A stretch of DNA of 64,000 bases, taken from NCBI GenBank assembly GCA_943370175.1, contig CALRPU020000008.1, positions 62,001 through 126,000 on the forward strand, in the 5' to 3' direction. Both the position numbers and the translations under genes were made by a program. The notes below the pieces were generated by a model, which was not told where the DNA came from, did no database searches, and saw nothing but the letters and a program-made list of their open reading frames with translations. Source of the stretch: Ideonella_A intermedia_A (GTDB lineage Bacteria; Pseudomonadota; Gammaproteobacteria; Burkholderiales; Burkholderiaceae_C). Of the stretch, positions 7,201 through 16,656 are shown one piece after another. Position 1 is the first letter of the stretch. The number at the start of each line of letters is the position of its first letter.

Positions 7201-8622
7201 ATGATTTTCGAAACCTTCCTGTCGACGCCGCAGATCGCGGACATCTTTGCCCCCAGCTCGGTCGTGCAGGCCATGCTGGAGTTTGAAGCCGCGCTGGTGC
7301 GCGCGCAGGCGGCCGAGGGCCTGGTGCCCGCCGCCGCCGCCCAGGCCATTGCCGGCGTTTGCAAGGCCGAGCTGTTCGACGTGGCGGCCATCGCGCAGGC
7401 CAGTGGCCGGGCCGGCAGCCTGGCGATCCCGCTGGTGCAGCGCCTGACCGAAACCGTGGCGCTGTTCGACAGCGAGGCCGCCGGCTACGTGCACTGGGGC
7501 AGCACCAGCCAGGACGTGATCGACACCGCGATGGCGCTGCTGCTGCGCCGCGCGCTGGCCGTCATCGACGACGACCTGGGCCGGCTGATCAACGCGCTGC
7601 TGGCCCAGGCCCGCGCCCACGAGACCGCGCCGATGCTGGCGCGCACCCTGATGCAGCCGGCCCAGGTGGTCAGCTGGGGCTTCAAGCTGGTGGCCTGGGT
7701 CGCCCCGCTGGTGCGCAGCCGCGAACAACTGCATCGGCTGGGCCACCAGGCGCTGGCGCTGCAGCTCGGTGGCGCGGTGGGCACGCGGGCGATGCTGGGC
7801 GAGCGCGGCGACGCCATGGCGCGCCACATGGCACAGGCCCTGCAGCTGCGCCTGCCCGACAACGCCTGGCACACCCAGCGCGACGACTGGATCCGTCTGC
7901 ACGCCGAATTGGGCGTGCTCTGCGGCAGCCTGGGCAAGCTGGCCAAAGACCTGTCTTTGCTGGGGCAGGCCGAGGTGGGTGAGGTGGTCGAGGGCGCGGG
8001 CGGCGGCTCGTCGGCGATGCCGCACAAGCGCAACCCGGTGGCCTCGATGGTGGCCTTGTCGGCCAGTCTGCGGGCGCCGCACCGCGTGGCCGCGCTGATG
8101 GCCGCGATGGTGCAGGAACACGAGCGCGGCCTGGGCAACTGGCAGGCCGAGCTGGCCGAAAGCGCCGGCCTGTGCCTGAGCGTGCACGGCGCCGTGGCCG
8201 CGCTGGCGGGCGCGGCCGGCGCACTGCAGGTCGACCCGGCGCGCATGGTCCACAACATCGACGCGCTGAAGGGCCTGGTGCACGCTGAAGCGGCGGCGAT
8301 GGCGTTGGCGCCCGTGCTCGGCAAGGCCGGGGCGCACGCTTTGCTCAGCCGGCTGTCGGGGGAGGTGGCGGCGGGCCGAGGCACGCTGGCCGAGTTGTTC
8401 CTGGCGCACCTGATGCACGACACCGCCCTGCGCAGCGCCTTGGGCACGCACCTCGGCGAGGCGTGGGCCCCCACCCGGTTGGCCGACACCGTGGCCACCT
8501 TGTTCAGCGCGCAGCACGCGGCGCGACCGGCCATTGCGTCGGCCCGGCCCCGATTGGCTGCCCTGCAGGCAGATGCCGACCGCCTGAGCGCTGCCGCGCC
8601 TTGGCCCCACTGGCTGGCCTGA
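7201..8622 (+). CDS. pcaB: 3-carboxy-cis,cis-muconate cycloisomerase
   Basis: 473 aa, fumarase/aspartase superfamily. It lactonises 3-carboxy-cis,cis-muconate to 4-carboxymuconolactone in the protocatechuate branch of the beta-ketoadipate pathway. It shows VHWGSTSQDVIDTAMAL (substrate loop) and the superfamily signature GGGSSAMPHKRNPVAS (about residues 268-283). The next gene encodes the following two steps, which makes PcaB the best call over a generic lyase. GGAGCGCCGGC precedes the ATG as the ribosome-binding site. The pcaGH and pcaIJ genes are not in the window. Confidence 0.93.
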   Translation: MIFETFLSTPQIADIFAPSSVVQAMLEFEAALVRAQAAEGLVPAAAAQAIAGVCKAELFDVAAIAQASGRAGSLAIPLVQRLTETVALFDSEAAGYVHWGSTSQDVIDTAMALLLRRALAVIDDDLGRLINALLAQARAHETAPMLARTLMQPAQVVSWGFKLVAWVAPLVRSREQLHRLGHQALALQLGGAVGTRAMLGERGDAMARHMAQALQLRLPDNAWHTQRDDWIRLHAELGVLCGSLGKLAKDLSLLGQAEVGEVVEGAGGGSSAMPHKRNPVASMVALSASLRAPHRVAALMAAMVQEHERGLGNWQAELAESAGLCLSVHGAVAALAGAAGALQVDPARMVHNIDALKGLVHAEAAAMALAPVLGKAGAHALLSRLSGEVAAGRGTLAELFLAHLMHDTALRSALGTHLGEAWAPTRLADTVATLFSAQHAARPAIASARPRLAALQADADRLSAAAPWPHWLA

Positions 8623-8702
8623 CGCCTGGCAGGCGGCCCGCGCGGATTCAGCCTTCCCCTGACGACCCCACCGACCCCATCCCCAGACCGACGGAGCACC
8701 CC

Positions 8703-9935
8703 ATGGCGTCCACACCCGACCTGCAAGACGACTTTGACCGCGGCGTGCGCAATCGCCGCGCGGTGTTGGGCGACGCCTGGGTCGACCAGTCGCTCGGCAA
8801 GGCCACCGCTTTCAACGCGGACTTCCAGAGCCTGATCACCCGCTACGCCTGGCACGACATCTGGGGCCGCCCGGGCCTTGACCACCCCACCCGCCGCCTG
8901 CTGGTGCTGGGCATGACCATGGGCCTGGCCCGCTGGGAGGAGTTCGAGCTGCACTGCCGCGCGGCCATCCGCGGCGGCGTGCCGCTGGAGCAGATCAAGG
9001 AGACCCTGATGCAGGGCGCGATCTATTGCGGCGTGCCCGCGGCCAACACGGCCTTCAAGATCACCATGGACATCCTGCGCGCCGAAGGCCTGTTGCCCGA
9101 GCTGGCGCCGCCCGCCCCGCTGAGCGCCGAGGCGCGCGTGGCCACGCACCACACCTTCAGTCAGCCACAGTTGCGCATCGCCTTGCAAGGTCAGGCCACC
9201 GGCCAGTCGCCGGTGGTGCTCAGCCACGCGCTGGGCCTGGACCTGACGATGTGGGACGCGCTGGCGGCCGACCTGGCCACCGACCGCGAGGTGCTGCGCT
9301 ACGACCACCGCGGCCATGGTGGCTCGGCGGTGCCCGCCGGCCCCTACGCGCTGGACGCCCTGGTCGACGACGCGGCGCGCGTGATCCGCGAGTGGGGCCG
9401 CGGCCCCGTGGTCTTCGTGGGCTTGTCGATGGGCGGCATGGTGGGGCAGGGCCTGGCCATCCGCCACCCTGAGCTGCTGCGCGGCCTGGTGGTGGCCAAT
9501 TCGACCAGCCAGTACCCGGCGGCGGCGCACGCGGCCTGGGCCCAGCGCGTTGCTGCGGTGGAAGCGGGCGGCATGGCGGCGGTGGTGGACATGGTGGTCG
9601 AGCGCTATCTGCACGCCGATTTCCGGGCGGCCCAGCCCGCGTTCACGGCACGGCTGCGCGCCCAGCTGCTGCGCACCGACGCGGCGGGCTACGTGGCGGC
9701 CTGCCACGCGGTGGCCTCGGTCGACTGGCTGTCGCAACTGGGCCAGGTGCGCTGCCCCACGCTGGTGATCGCCGGCGCGCGCGACGCGGGCGCCACCCCG
9801 GCCATGGGCGAGGCCATCGCTCAGGCGGTGCCGGGTGGCCGCCTGGCGGTGCTGGACGACGCCTCGCACCTGAGCGTGGCCGAATCGCCAGCGCGCTTCA
9901 GCGCCCTGCTGCGCGACTTCATCGCCACGGCCTGA
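8703..9935 (+). CDS. pcaCD: Fused 4-carboxymuconolactone decarboxylase / 3-oxoadipate enol-lactonase (PcaC-PcaD)
   Basis: 410 aa with two enzymes in one chain. Residues 1-125 are PcaC (AhpD fold: GLDHPTRRLLVLGMTMG, REL-type EFELHCRAAIRGGV). This half decarboxylates 4-carboxymuconolactone. Residues about 145-410 are an alpha/beta hydrolase, PcaD, with nucleophile Ser242 in GLSMGG, an acid in AGARD and His in DDASHLSV. It opens the enol-lactone to 3-oxoadipate. The linker is about 20 residues. The better-known PcaL fusions of actinobacteria have, to my recollection, the order D-C; here it is C-D. It lies 80 bases after pcaB in the same direction. Confidence 0.93.
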   Translation: MASTPDLQDDFDRGVRNRRAVLGDAWVDQSLGKATAFNADFQSLITRYAWHDIWGRPGLDHPTRRLLVLGMTMGLARWEEFELHCRAAIRGGVPLEQIKETLMQGAIYCGVPAANTAFKITMDILRAEGLLPELAPPAPLSAEARVATHHTFSQPQLRIALQGQATGQSPVVLSHALGLDLTMWDALAADLATDREVLRYDHRGHGGSAVPAGPYALDALVDDAARVIREWGRGPVVFVGLSMGGMVGQGLAIRHPELLRGLVVANSTSQYPAAAHAAWAQRVAAVEAGGMAAVVDMVVERYLHADFRAAQPAFTARLRAQLLRTDAAGYVAACHAVASVDWLSQLGQVRCPTLVIAGARDAGATPAMGEAIAQAVPGGRLAVLDDASHLSVAESPARFSALLRDFIATA

Positions 9936-9945
9936 CGCGCTGACC

Positions 9946-10623
9946 ATGCGCCCCTTGCCCCGCACTTTCCTGACCGGTCTGCTGGCGGCCTTGCCGCTGG
10001 TGGCCACGGTGGCCGTGTTCGTGTGGGCGGCGCGGCTGTTGTACGAATGGCTGGGCCCGGGCAGCCTGGTGGGCCGCTTGCTGGTTGCCATCGGCCTGGG
10101 CGTGACCGGCTCGGAGGTGGTGGGCTACCTGATCGGCGTGTTGATCGTGCTGTTGGCCATCCTGGCACTGGGCGTGCTGGTGCAGACCCGGCTGCGCGGT
10201 GCGCTGGGTCGGGCGTTCAACAACGTGGTGCAGCGCATCCCCGTGGTGCGCAACGTCTACGACCTGGCCAAGAAGTTCGTCGACCTGCTGTCCCAGCGCG
10301 ACAAGGACCAGGCCCGGTCCATGAGCGCGGTGTGGCTGCATTTCGGCGGCCCGGGCGGCGCCGCCGTGCTGGGCCTGTTGTCCACGACCGAGCCGGTGTT
10401 GGTCGGCGGCCTGCCTTACGTGGGGGTGCTGGTGCCCACCGCGCCGGTGCCGATCGGCGGCGGCTTGCTCTACGTGCCTGAGACCTGGGTCACGCCGGCC
10501 GAGGTGGGGGCCGACGGCCTGACCAGCATCTACGTGTCGATGGGCATCACGTCGGCACAGCACCTGGGCTTGGCACGCCCGCCCGCCACCGCGGCGCAGA
10601 ATCCCCCTGGTGTGGGGGGCTGA
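9946..10623 (+). CDS. DUF502 family membrane protein
   Basis: 225 aa with two N-terminal membrane segments (about 8-30 and 62-86). The conserved DUF502 core follows: RIPVVRNVYDLAKKFVDLL, then a beta-rich domain with GPGGAAVLGLLSTTEPVLVGG and PTAPVPIGGGLLYVP. No biochemical function is established for the family. It starts 10 bases after pcaCD; proximity suggests cotranscription but not a shared pathway. Confidence 0.85.
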   Translation: MRPLPRTFLTGLLAALPLVATVAVFVWAARLLYEWLGPGSLVGRLLVAIGLGVTGSEVVGYLIGVLIVLLAILALGVLVQTRLRGALGRAFNNVVQRIPVVRNVYDLAKKFVDLLSQRDKDQARSMSAVWLHFGGPGGAAVLGLLSTTEPVLVGGLPYVGVLVPTAPVPIGGGLLYVPETWVTPAEVGADGLTSIYVSMGITSAQHLGLARPPATAAQNPPGVGG

Positions 10624-10699
10624 GCCCGGTCGGCTTCTGCGCGAGAGGGTACGACTACCCGAAATCAGGCCCTCGGCAGCCGTGGACCGATCAGGCAAG

Positions 10700-13273
10700 A
10701 TGTCGGCCTCATCCCAGGGGCGTCCTGCCCGTTCGGCCATGCCCACGTCACCCGCGCCGCCCGGGGGGCCTCCGCCCCCAGCGGCCGACTTCAACACCCT
10801 CTTCGATTCGCTGCCCATTGGGGCGTACCGCACGCTGCCCGACGGCACGCAGCTGCGCGCCAATCCGGCGCTGGTGCGACTCAACGGCTACCAGACCGAG
10901 GCCGAGCTGCTGGCCGCCGTGCGTGACATCTCGGCGGAGTGGTACCTTGACCCCGACCGGCGCACCGAGTTTCGTCGCCAGATCGAGGAACACGGCCAGG
11001 TCACCGGCTTCGTGTCCGAGGTCTACCGCCACCGCACGCGCGAGCGCATCTGGATCAGCGAGAACGCCCACGTCGTGCGCGACGCCGAAGGTCGCATGGT
11101 CTGCTACGAAGGCACCGTCGAGGAGGTGACCGAGCGCGTGCGTCACCTGGCCGAATTGCGCCACAGCGAGCAGCAGTTCCGGCTGCTCGCGTCGCAGGTG
11201 CCCGGCTTGCTGTACCGCATCCACGTGGCGCCCGATGGCAGCTGCCGATTCAGCTTCGTCAGCGACGGCGTGCGCGATCTCTACGGCCTGGAGGTGGCCG
11301 AGGTGCTGGCCGATGCGTCCGCGCTGACGGTCCGACGCCACCCGGACGACGCCGCGGCCCTGGTGCGGCACTGGCAACGCGCGGCCCAGCGCGACGAGCC
11401 GATGGAGATCGACTTTCGCATCCTGCTGCCCGATGGCGCCATGAAGTGGCTGCACATGAGCTCGTCGCCGGTGTCGCGCGACGAGCGTGGGGCGGTGCGG
11501 GTGGGCGTGGTGCTGGACGTCACCGCCCGCGCGCGCGCCGAAGCCGCGCTGCGCGACCGCGACGCCCTGTGGAAACTGGCCCTGGAAAGCACCGGCGACG
11601 GCGTGTGGGACTGGAACCTGCGCACCGGCGTCGAGGTGTATTCCGCCCGCTTCCTCGAGATGTATGGCTACACCGAGGCCGACGTGCTGAACCTCGCCGT
11701 CGATTTCGACAACCGCACCCACCCCGACGACCTCGACCGCATGCGCCGCGACCGTCAGGCCCACTTCGATGGCACCACGCCCAGCTACGTCAACGAGCAC
11801 CGGGTGCGCTGCCAGGACGGAAGCTGGAAGTGGATCCTGTCGCGCGGCATGGTGATCGACCGCGACGAGCAGGGGCGCCCCGTTCGCATGGTCGGCACGC
11901 ACACCGACATCACCGAGCGCAAGCGCGCCGAGGCGCTGATCTGGCAGCAGGCCAACTTCGACGCGCTCACCGGCTTGCCCAACCGCCGCATGCTGCGCGA
12001 CCGCCTGGAGCAGGCCGTGCGGCAGAGCCGGCGCGATGGCCGCCGGCTGGCGCTGTTGTTCATCGACCTGGACCACTTCAAGCAGGTCAACGACAGCCTC
12101 GGCCATGAGCGCGGCGACCAGTTGCTGGTGCAGGCCGCTGGTCGCTTGTGCGGTTGCGTGCGCGAGGTCGACACGGTGTCGCGCTTTGGCGGCGACGAAT
12201 TCACCGTGCTGCTGGGCGACCTGCGCCACGCGGTGGACGCCGACGAAGTGGCGCGCGACATCGTCAACGTCCTGAGCCGACCCTACGCGCTCGACGGCGA
12301 GACCGCCTATGTGTCGGCCAGCGTGGGCATCACCATCTACCCGGACGACGCCACCGCCATCGACGACCTGTTCAAGCACGCCGACCAGGCCTTGTACGTG
12401 GCCAAGGACGCCGGCCGCAACCGCGTGAGCCAGTTCACCCCCGCCCTGGAGGTCGCCGCGCAAACCCGAGGCAACCTGGCCCGCGACCTGCGCAGCGCGC
12501 TGGCCGAAGGGCAGCTGCACGTGGTGTACCAGCCGGTGGTGTCGCTGGCCAGCGGCGCCGTGCTGAAGGCCGAGGCGCTGCTGCGTTGGCAGCACCCCAG
12601 CCGCGGGCCGATCGGGCCGACCATCTTCATCCCCATTGCCGAGTCCACCGGCCTGATCGTCGAGATCGGCGACTGGGTGTTCCTGCAGGCCGCGCGCCAG
12701 GCCCGGGTGTGGCGTGAGCGGCTGGACCCGGGTTTCCAGATCAGCGTCAACAAGTCACCGATCCAGTTTGCCAATGTGCGCGGCGGGCACGACGCCTGGT
12801 TCAAGTTGCTCGACGACCTGAATTTGCCCGGCCAGAGCATCGTGGTCGAGATCACCGAGGGCGTGCTGCTGGACGCCAGCGAAAGCGTCGACGAGCACCT
12901 GCTGCGCCTGCGCGACGCGGGCGTCTCGGTGTCGCTGGACGACTTCGGCACCGGGTATTCGTCCTTGTCCTACCTGCAGCGGCACGACATCGACTTCATC
13001 AAGATCGACCAGCGGTTTGTGCGCGGCCTGGCGCCCGGCTCACGCGACCACACCTTGTGCAAGGCCATGATCGTGATGGCCCACGAGCTGGGCATGCAGG
13101 TGATCGCCGAGGGCGTGGAGACCGAACAGCAGCGCGCCCTGCTGGCCGAGGCCGGCTGCGACCACGGCCAGGGCTACCTGTTTGCACAGCCGATGCCGGC
13201 CGACGACTTTGAGGCCTGGGTGCACGCCGCGCGGGTCAGCGCGTCATGGGCATCGCCAGCCCCAGCGCGATGA
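10700..13273 (+). CDS. PAS-PAS-PAS-GGDEF-EAL cyclic-di-GMP regulator
   Basis: 857 aa from the ATG at 10700; the frame is open to 10610, inside the previous gene, and a start at 10739 is also possible. Three PAS/PAC sensor modules (about 33-150, 165-285, 290-415) precede a GGDEF domain with intact RFGGDEF (497-501) and an EAL domain with intact KAEALLRW (EAL 625-627). DDFGTGYSSLSYLQ and FIKIDQRFV, both EAL metal/catalytic motifs, are present. Both halves look catalytically competent, so the net activity cannot be predicted. No transmembrane segment or signal peptide is seen, so it is cytosolic. The 3' end overlaps the convergent rhtB-like gene by 38 bases. Confidence 0.92.
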   Translation: MSASSQGRPARSAMPTSPAPPGGPPPPAADFNTLFDSLPIGAYRTLPDGTQLRANPALVRLNGYQTEAELLAAVRDISAEWYLDPDRRTEFRRQIEEHGQVTGFVSEVYRHRTRERIWISENAHVVRDAEGRMVCYEGTVEEVTERVRHLAELRHSEQQFRLLASQVPGLLYRIHVAPDGSCRFSFVSDGVRDLYGLEVAEVLADASALTVRRHPDDAAALVRHWQRAAQRDEPMEIDFRILLPDGAMKWLHMSSSPVSRDERGAVRVGVVLDVTARARAEAALRDRDALWKLALESTGDGVWDWNLRTGVEVYSARFLEMYGYTEADVLNLAVDFDNRTHPDDLDRMRRDRQAHFDGTTPSYVNEHRVRCQDGSWKWILSRGMVIDRDEQGRPVRMVGTHTDITERKRAEALIWQQANFDALTGLPNRRMLRDRLEQAVRQSRRDGRRLALLFIDLDHFKQVNDSLGHERGDQLLVQAAGRLCGCVREVDTVSRFGGDEFTVLLGDLRHAVDADEVARDIVNVLSRPYALDGETAYVSASVGITIYPDDATAIDDLFKHADQALYVAKDAGRNRVSQFTPALEVAAQTRGNLARDLRSALAEGQLHVVYQPVVSLASGAVLKAEALLRWQHPSRGPIGPTIFIPIAESTGLIVEIGDWVFLQAARQARVWRERLDPGFQISVNKSPIQFANVRGGHDAWFKLLDDLNLPGQSIVVEITEGVLLDASESVDEHLLRLRDAGVSVSLDDFGTGYSSLSYLQRHDIDFIKIDQRFVRGLAPGSRDHTLCKAMIVMAHELGMQVIAEGVETEQQRALLAEAGCDHGQGYLFAQPMPADDFEAWVHAARVSASWASPAPAR

Positions 13274-13847
13274 ACAGGCCACCGCAGGCGCGGTTGAAGC
13301 GCCGCCCGCTGCGCTCCAACCACGGCCGAACCCGGCTGGCGAGCAGCGCCAGCGCGTACTCGACCAGGCATTCGACGACGACAAAGGTGCCGACCATCAC
13401 GATGAACTGCGGCAGCAGCGCCCGCGCCGGGTCGATGAACTGCGGCAAGAAGGCGCCGTAGAACAGAAGCGCCTTCGGGTTGGACGCCGCGGTCAACAGG
13501 CCTTGGCTGAACATCTTGGCGGCGGACATGGGCGCCGCTGCGCCGCTGCGCTGCAGTTGCATCGGCGGCGACCGCCACAGTTGCACGCCCAGCCACACCA
13601 GGTAGGCGCCGCCCACCAGCTTCAACACCGTCAGCGCGTGGGCCGAAGCCTGCAGCAAGGTGCCGATGCCCACCATCGACACGGCGATCAACGCCGCAAA
13701 GCCCAGCGCCCCGCCGGCCACGGTGAACAAGGTGCGGCGCGGGCCATGCATCGCGCCGTGGGTCAGCACCAGCAAGCTGTTCGGGCCCGGGGTGATCGAC
13801 AGGCCGATGGCGGCGACGAGGTAAATCAGCCAGGTGTGCAGGGCCAT
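13236..13847 (-). CDS. LysE/RhtB family amino-acid exporter
   Basis: 203 aa with about six hydrophobic segments. It opens MALHTWLIYLVAAIGLSITPGPNSLLVLTHG, the family's N-terminal signature (SITPGPN), and later has SNPKALLFYGAFLPQF. The family exports amino acids such as homoserine or threonine. The start at 13847 is chosen because the 26 upstream in-frame residues are Pro/Leu-rich and unlike the family. It is last in line behind the lyase (149-base gap), so it may or may not belong to that operon. Its substrate is unknown. Confidence 0.88.
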   Translation of the reverse strand: MALHTWLIYLVAAIGLSITPGPNSLLVLTHGAMHGPRRTLFTVAGGALGFAALIAVSMVGIGTLLQASAHALTVLKLVGGAYLVWLGVQLWRSPPMQLQRSGAAAPMSAAKMFSQGLLTAASNPKALLFYGAFLPQFIDPARALLPQFIVMVGTFVVVECLVEYALALLASRVRPWLERSGRRFNRACGGLFIALGLAMPMTR

Positions 13848-13996
13848 GGGCGGTCCCGCGCAGGGCGCGGGCGGGAGCGGGAGGGGCGCCAGATTGTCGT
13901 GCAGCCGGCGGCCGATCTCACGCACGCCCGCCGACGATGGCCGAGCCGCCGCCGCGTGGGACCACCCCGGCGTCGGCCCGTCGGTCCCTCAGCCCC

Positions 13997-15343
13997 TCAG
14001 CCCAGGCTGGCGAGCACCCGGTCCACCATCACACCCGATTGGCCCAGGTAGTTGGCCGGGTCGCACAGCCGCTCCAGCGCGGCGCGGTCCAGGTGGGGGC
14101 GGATTTCCGGGTGGTCGGCCAGCAGCTCGATCAGCGGGCGGCGCTGCTGCACGGCGCTGCGGCACAGGTCGTAGACCAGGTCGTGCGCGTACTCGCGGCC
14201 GATGTGCGGGCCCAGGCCCATCATCACCGCTTCGCTCATCACCAGGCCGTGGGTCAGGTCGATGTTGGCACGCATGCGCTCGGGGTCCACTTCTAGGCCT
14301 TCCAGCACGAAGCGCGACTGCTTGAGCGCGCCGGCCATCAGGCAGAAGGCCTCGGGCAGCACGATCCATTCGATTTCCCAGGGTCCGGTGCTGCGCTCGT
14401 GGTCGGCCACCATCGCGTCCATCAGCGCGGCGGCGTGCTGGCGCACCACGCTGATGGCGGCGTGGATGTAGCAGCTGCTGATGGGGTTGCGCTTTTGCGG
14501 CATGGTGCTGCTGCTGCCGCGGCCATGGGCGAAGGGTTCGAAGACCTCGGCCACCTCGGTCTGCATCATCAGCTTGACGTCCATGCTGAGCTTGCCCAGC
14601 GTGCCGCCCACCAGGCCCAGGAAGGTGCCCACCTCGGCGATGTTGTCGCGGATGGTGTGCCAGGCGATCAGCGGCTGGCCCAGGCCCAGCTCGGCGCACA
14701 GGCCGGCCTGGGTTTCCATGGCCCCGGTCTGCAGCGACGCCAGCGTGCCGGCCGCACCGGCGAACTCGCCCACCAGCACCCGCGGGCGCAGCTGGGCCAG
14801 GCGCTCACGGTGGCGCTCGATGGCGCTCAGCAGGCCCGCCATCTTGTAGCCGAAGGTCACCGGGATGGCCTGCTGCAGGTTGCTGCGGCCGATCATCGGC
14901 GTGAGCCGGTGCTCGGCCGCCAGGCGCGCCATGGCTTTCGAGATGGCCTGCAGCTCGGCGTCCACCAGGTCCAGCGCCTCGCGGATCTGCAGCACGGTGG
15001 CGGTGTCGGTGATGTCCTGCGTGGTGGCGCCCCAGTGGCAGTACTCCCCCAGCTTGTCGCGGCACAGTGCGTTGAGCTGCGACACCACGCCCAGGATGGG
15101 GTAGCCGATGCGCTCGGTCTGCGCGCGCAGCTTCACCATGTCGATCTGGTCGAGGTGGCAGTGGCTGATGATTTCATCGGCCGCCGCCTGCGGGATCAAG
15201 CCCAGGCGCGCCTGCACTTTGGCCAGCGCGGCCTCGATGTCCAGGTACTTCTGCGTTCGGTTCTCGTCCGACCACACCTGGCGCATCGCGTCGCTGCTGA
15301 AGATGCCCTGGAAGATGGCGGAGTCGATGAGGGTGGAGGGCAT
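13997..15343 (-). CDS. Fumarase/adenylosuccinate lyase superfamily enzyme (PcaB/PurB-like)
   Basis: 448 aa. It has EYCHWGATTQDITDTA, TPMIGRSNLQQAIPVTFGYK and the superfamily signature RGSSSTMPQKRNPISS (about 270-285). These enzymes eliminate or cyclise at the beta-position of a dicarboxylate. It resembles the 3-carboxymuconate cycloisomerase/adenylosuccinate lyase branch but differs strongly from the pcaB at 7201. Genomic context (CoA-transferase, hydratase, PrpF-like isomerase, Bug receptor) points to a tri- or dicarboxylate substrate, not to purines. It is the penultimate gene of the minus-strand catabolic operon, 46 bases after the CoA-transferase. Confidence 0.85.
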   Translation of the reverse strand: MPSTLIDSAIFQGIFSSDAMRQVWSDENRTQKYLDIEAALAKVQARLGLIPQAAADEIISHCHLDQIDMVKLRAQTERIGYPILGVVSQLNALCRDKLGEYCHWGATTQDITDTATVLQIREALDLVDAELQAISKAMARLAAEHRLTPMIGRSNLQQAIPVTFGYKMAGLLSAIERHRERLAQLRPRVLVGEFAGAAGTLASLQTGAMETQAGLCAELGLGQPLIAWHTIRDNIAEVGTFLGLVGGTLGKLSMDVKLMMQTEVAEVFEPFAHGRGSSSTMPQKRNPISSCYIHAAISVVRQHAAALMDAMVADHERSTGPWEIEWIVLPEAFCLMAGALKQSRFVLEGLEVDPERMRANIDLTHGLVMSEAVMMGLGPHIGREYAHDLVYDLCRSAVQQRRPLIELLADHPEIRPHLDRAALERLCDPANYLGQSGVMVDRVLASLG

Positions 15344-15389
15344 GGCGGTGTCTGCGCTGTGGGGTGAAGGGAAGCGGGCGGCGGGCCGT

Positions 15390-16640
15390 TCAGACCGCGC
15401 CCGCCGACCGCAAGGCGGCGATGTCGGACGGGCCCAGGCCCAGTTCGGTCAGGATGGCTTCGGTGTGCTGACCCAGGGCGGGCACCGCGTCCATGCGCGC
15501 ACCGCTGGCGGGATCGCGGTCCATGGTGCCGGGCGTGCCGTCGGGTGCCGCGGTGAACGCTCGGGGGGCAGCGCTGCCCGGCGGCAGCAGCGCGGGCATC
15601 GGGCCTTGCGGGGTGTCGATGGCTGCCCAGCGCCCGCGTGCGGCCAGCTGGGGGTGTTGCCACAGCTCCTGCATCGTGCGCACCTGGGCGTTGGCGATCT
15701 GCGCGCTGTCCAGCCGGGCGAGGACCTCGGCCGCGGTGGTGGTCGAGAAGGCCTCGACGATGAGCGCGCGCAAGGCGTCGCGGGCGGCGCTGCGCTGCGG
15801 GTTGCTGGCGAAGCGCGGGTCCTGGGCCAGTTCGGGCTGCAGCAGCACCCGCTCGCAGAAGGTCTTCCACTCGCGTTCGTTCTGCAGGCCCAGCATCACG
15901 GTCTTGCCGTCGCCGGTGGGGAAAGGGCCGTAGGGGTAGATGGTGGCGTGGCTGGCGCCGCTGCGCGGTGGCGGCGCGGCGCCGTCCATCGCGTAGTACA
16001 GCGGGTAGCCCATCCACTCGCTCATCGCCTCCAGCATCGAGATGTCGATGCGCCGGCCGCGGCCATCGATGGCGCGCTGCATCAGCGCGGCCAGGATGTT
16101 GGTGTAGGCGTACATGCCCGCGGCGATGTCGGCGATCGAGTTGCCGGCCTTGCTCGGGTCCTCGGGCGTGCCGGTGATGGACACGAAGCCCGCCTCGCTT
16201 TGAATCAGCAGGTCGTAGGCCTTCTTGTCGCGGTAGGGGCCGGGGGTGAGCGGGTCGTCGCCGTAGCCGGAAATGTCGCAGACGATCAACCCGGGCTTCA
16301 AGGGCGACAGGGCCGCGTGCGACACGCCCAGCCGCGCCGCCGCGCCCGGGGCCAGGTTCTGCACCACCACGTCGGCCTGCTCCAGGATCAGCCGCTTCAG
16401 CAGCGCCGCGGCGTCCGGGTGCTTGACGTCGAGCGTCAGGCTTTCCTTGGACCGGTTGGTCCACACGAAATGCGAGGCCAGGCCGCGCGCGCGGGCGTCG
16501 TAGCCGCGGGCAAAGTCGCCCACGCCGGGGCGCTCGATCTTGATGACGCGGGCGCCCAGGTCGGCGAGCTGCCGGGTGGCAAAGGGCGCGGCGATCGCGT
16601 GTTCCAGGGTGACGACCGTGAGGCCTTTGAGCGGTTGCAT
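15390..16640 (-). CDS. CaiB/BaiF family CoA-transferase
   Basis: 416 aa, class III CoA-transferase. It moves CoA between carboxylates through an aspartyl anhydride. It begins MQPLKGLTVVTLEHAIAAPFATRQLADLGARVIKIERPGVGDFAR-like family sequence. The catalytic Asp is in KKAYDLLIQSEAGF (about residue 169), with RIDISMLEAM further on. The 16-base gap to the hydratase upstream suggests one transcript. The likely role is to activate the operon's substrate as a CoA ester before hydration. Confidence 0.92.
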   Translation of the reverse strand: MQPLKGLTVVTLEHAIAAPFATRQLADLGARVIKIERPGVGDFARGYDARARGLASHFVWTNRSKESLTLDVKHPDAAALLKRLILEQADVVVQNLAPGAAARLGVSHAALSPLKPGLIVCDISGYGDDPLTPGPYRDKKAYDLLIQSEAGFVSITGTPEDPSKAGNSIADIAAGMYAYTNILAALMQRAIDGRGRRIDISMLEAMSEWMGYPLYYAMDGAAPPPRSGASHATIYPYGPFPTGDGKTVMLGLQNEREWKTFCERVLLQPELAQDPRFASNPQRSAARDALRALIVEAFSTTTAAEVLARLDSAQIANAQVRTMQELWQHPQLAARGRWAAIDTPQGPMPALLPPGSAAPRAFTAAPDGTPGTMDRDPASGARMDAVPALGQHTEAILTELGLGPSDIAALRSAGAV

Positions 16641-16656
16641 GCGGGGTGCTTCCAGG

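Noticed and set aside
6952..10091. Very long minus-strand open frames opposite pcaB and pcaCD
   Set aside because: Composition (Arg/His/Gln/Gly-rich, no motifs) is that of antisense codons; both plus-strand genes have intact catalytic signatures.
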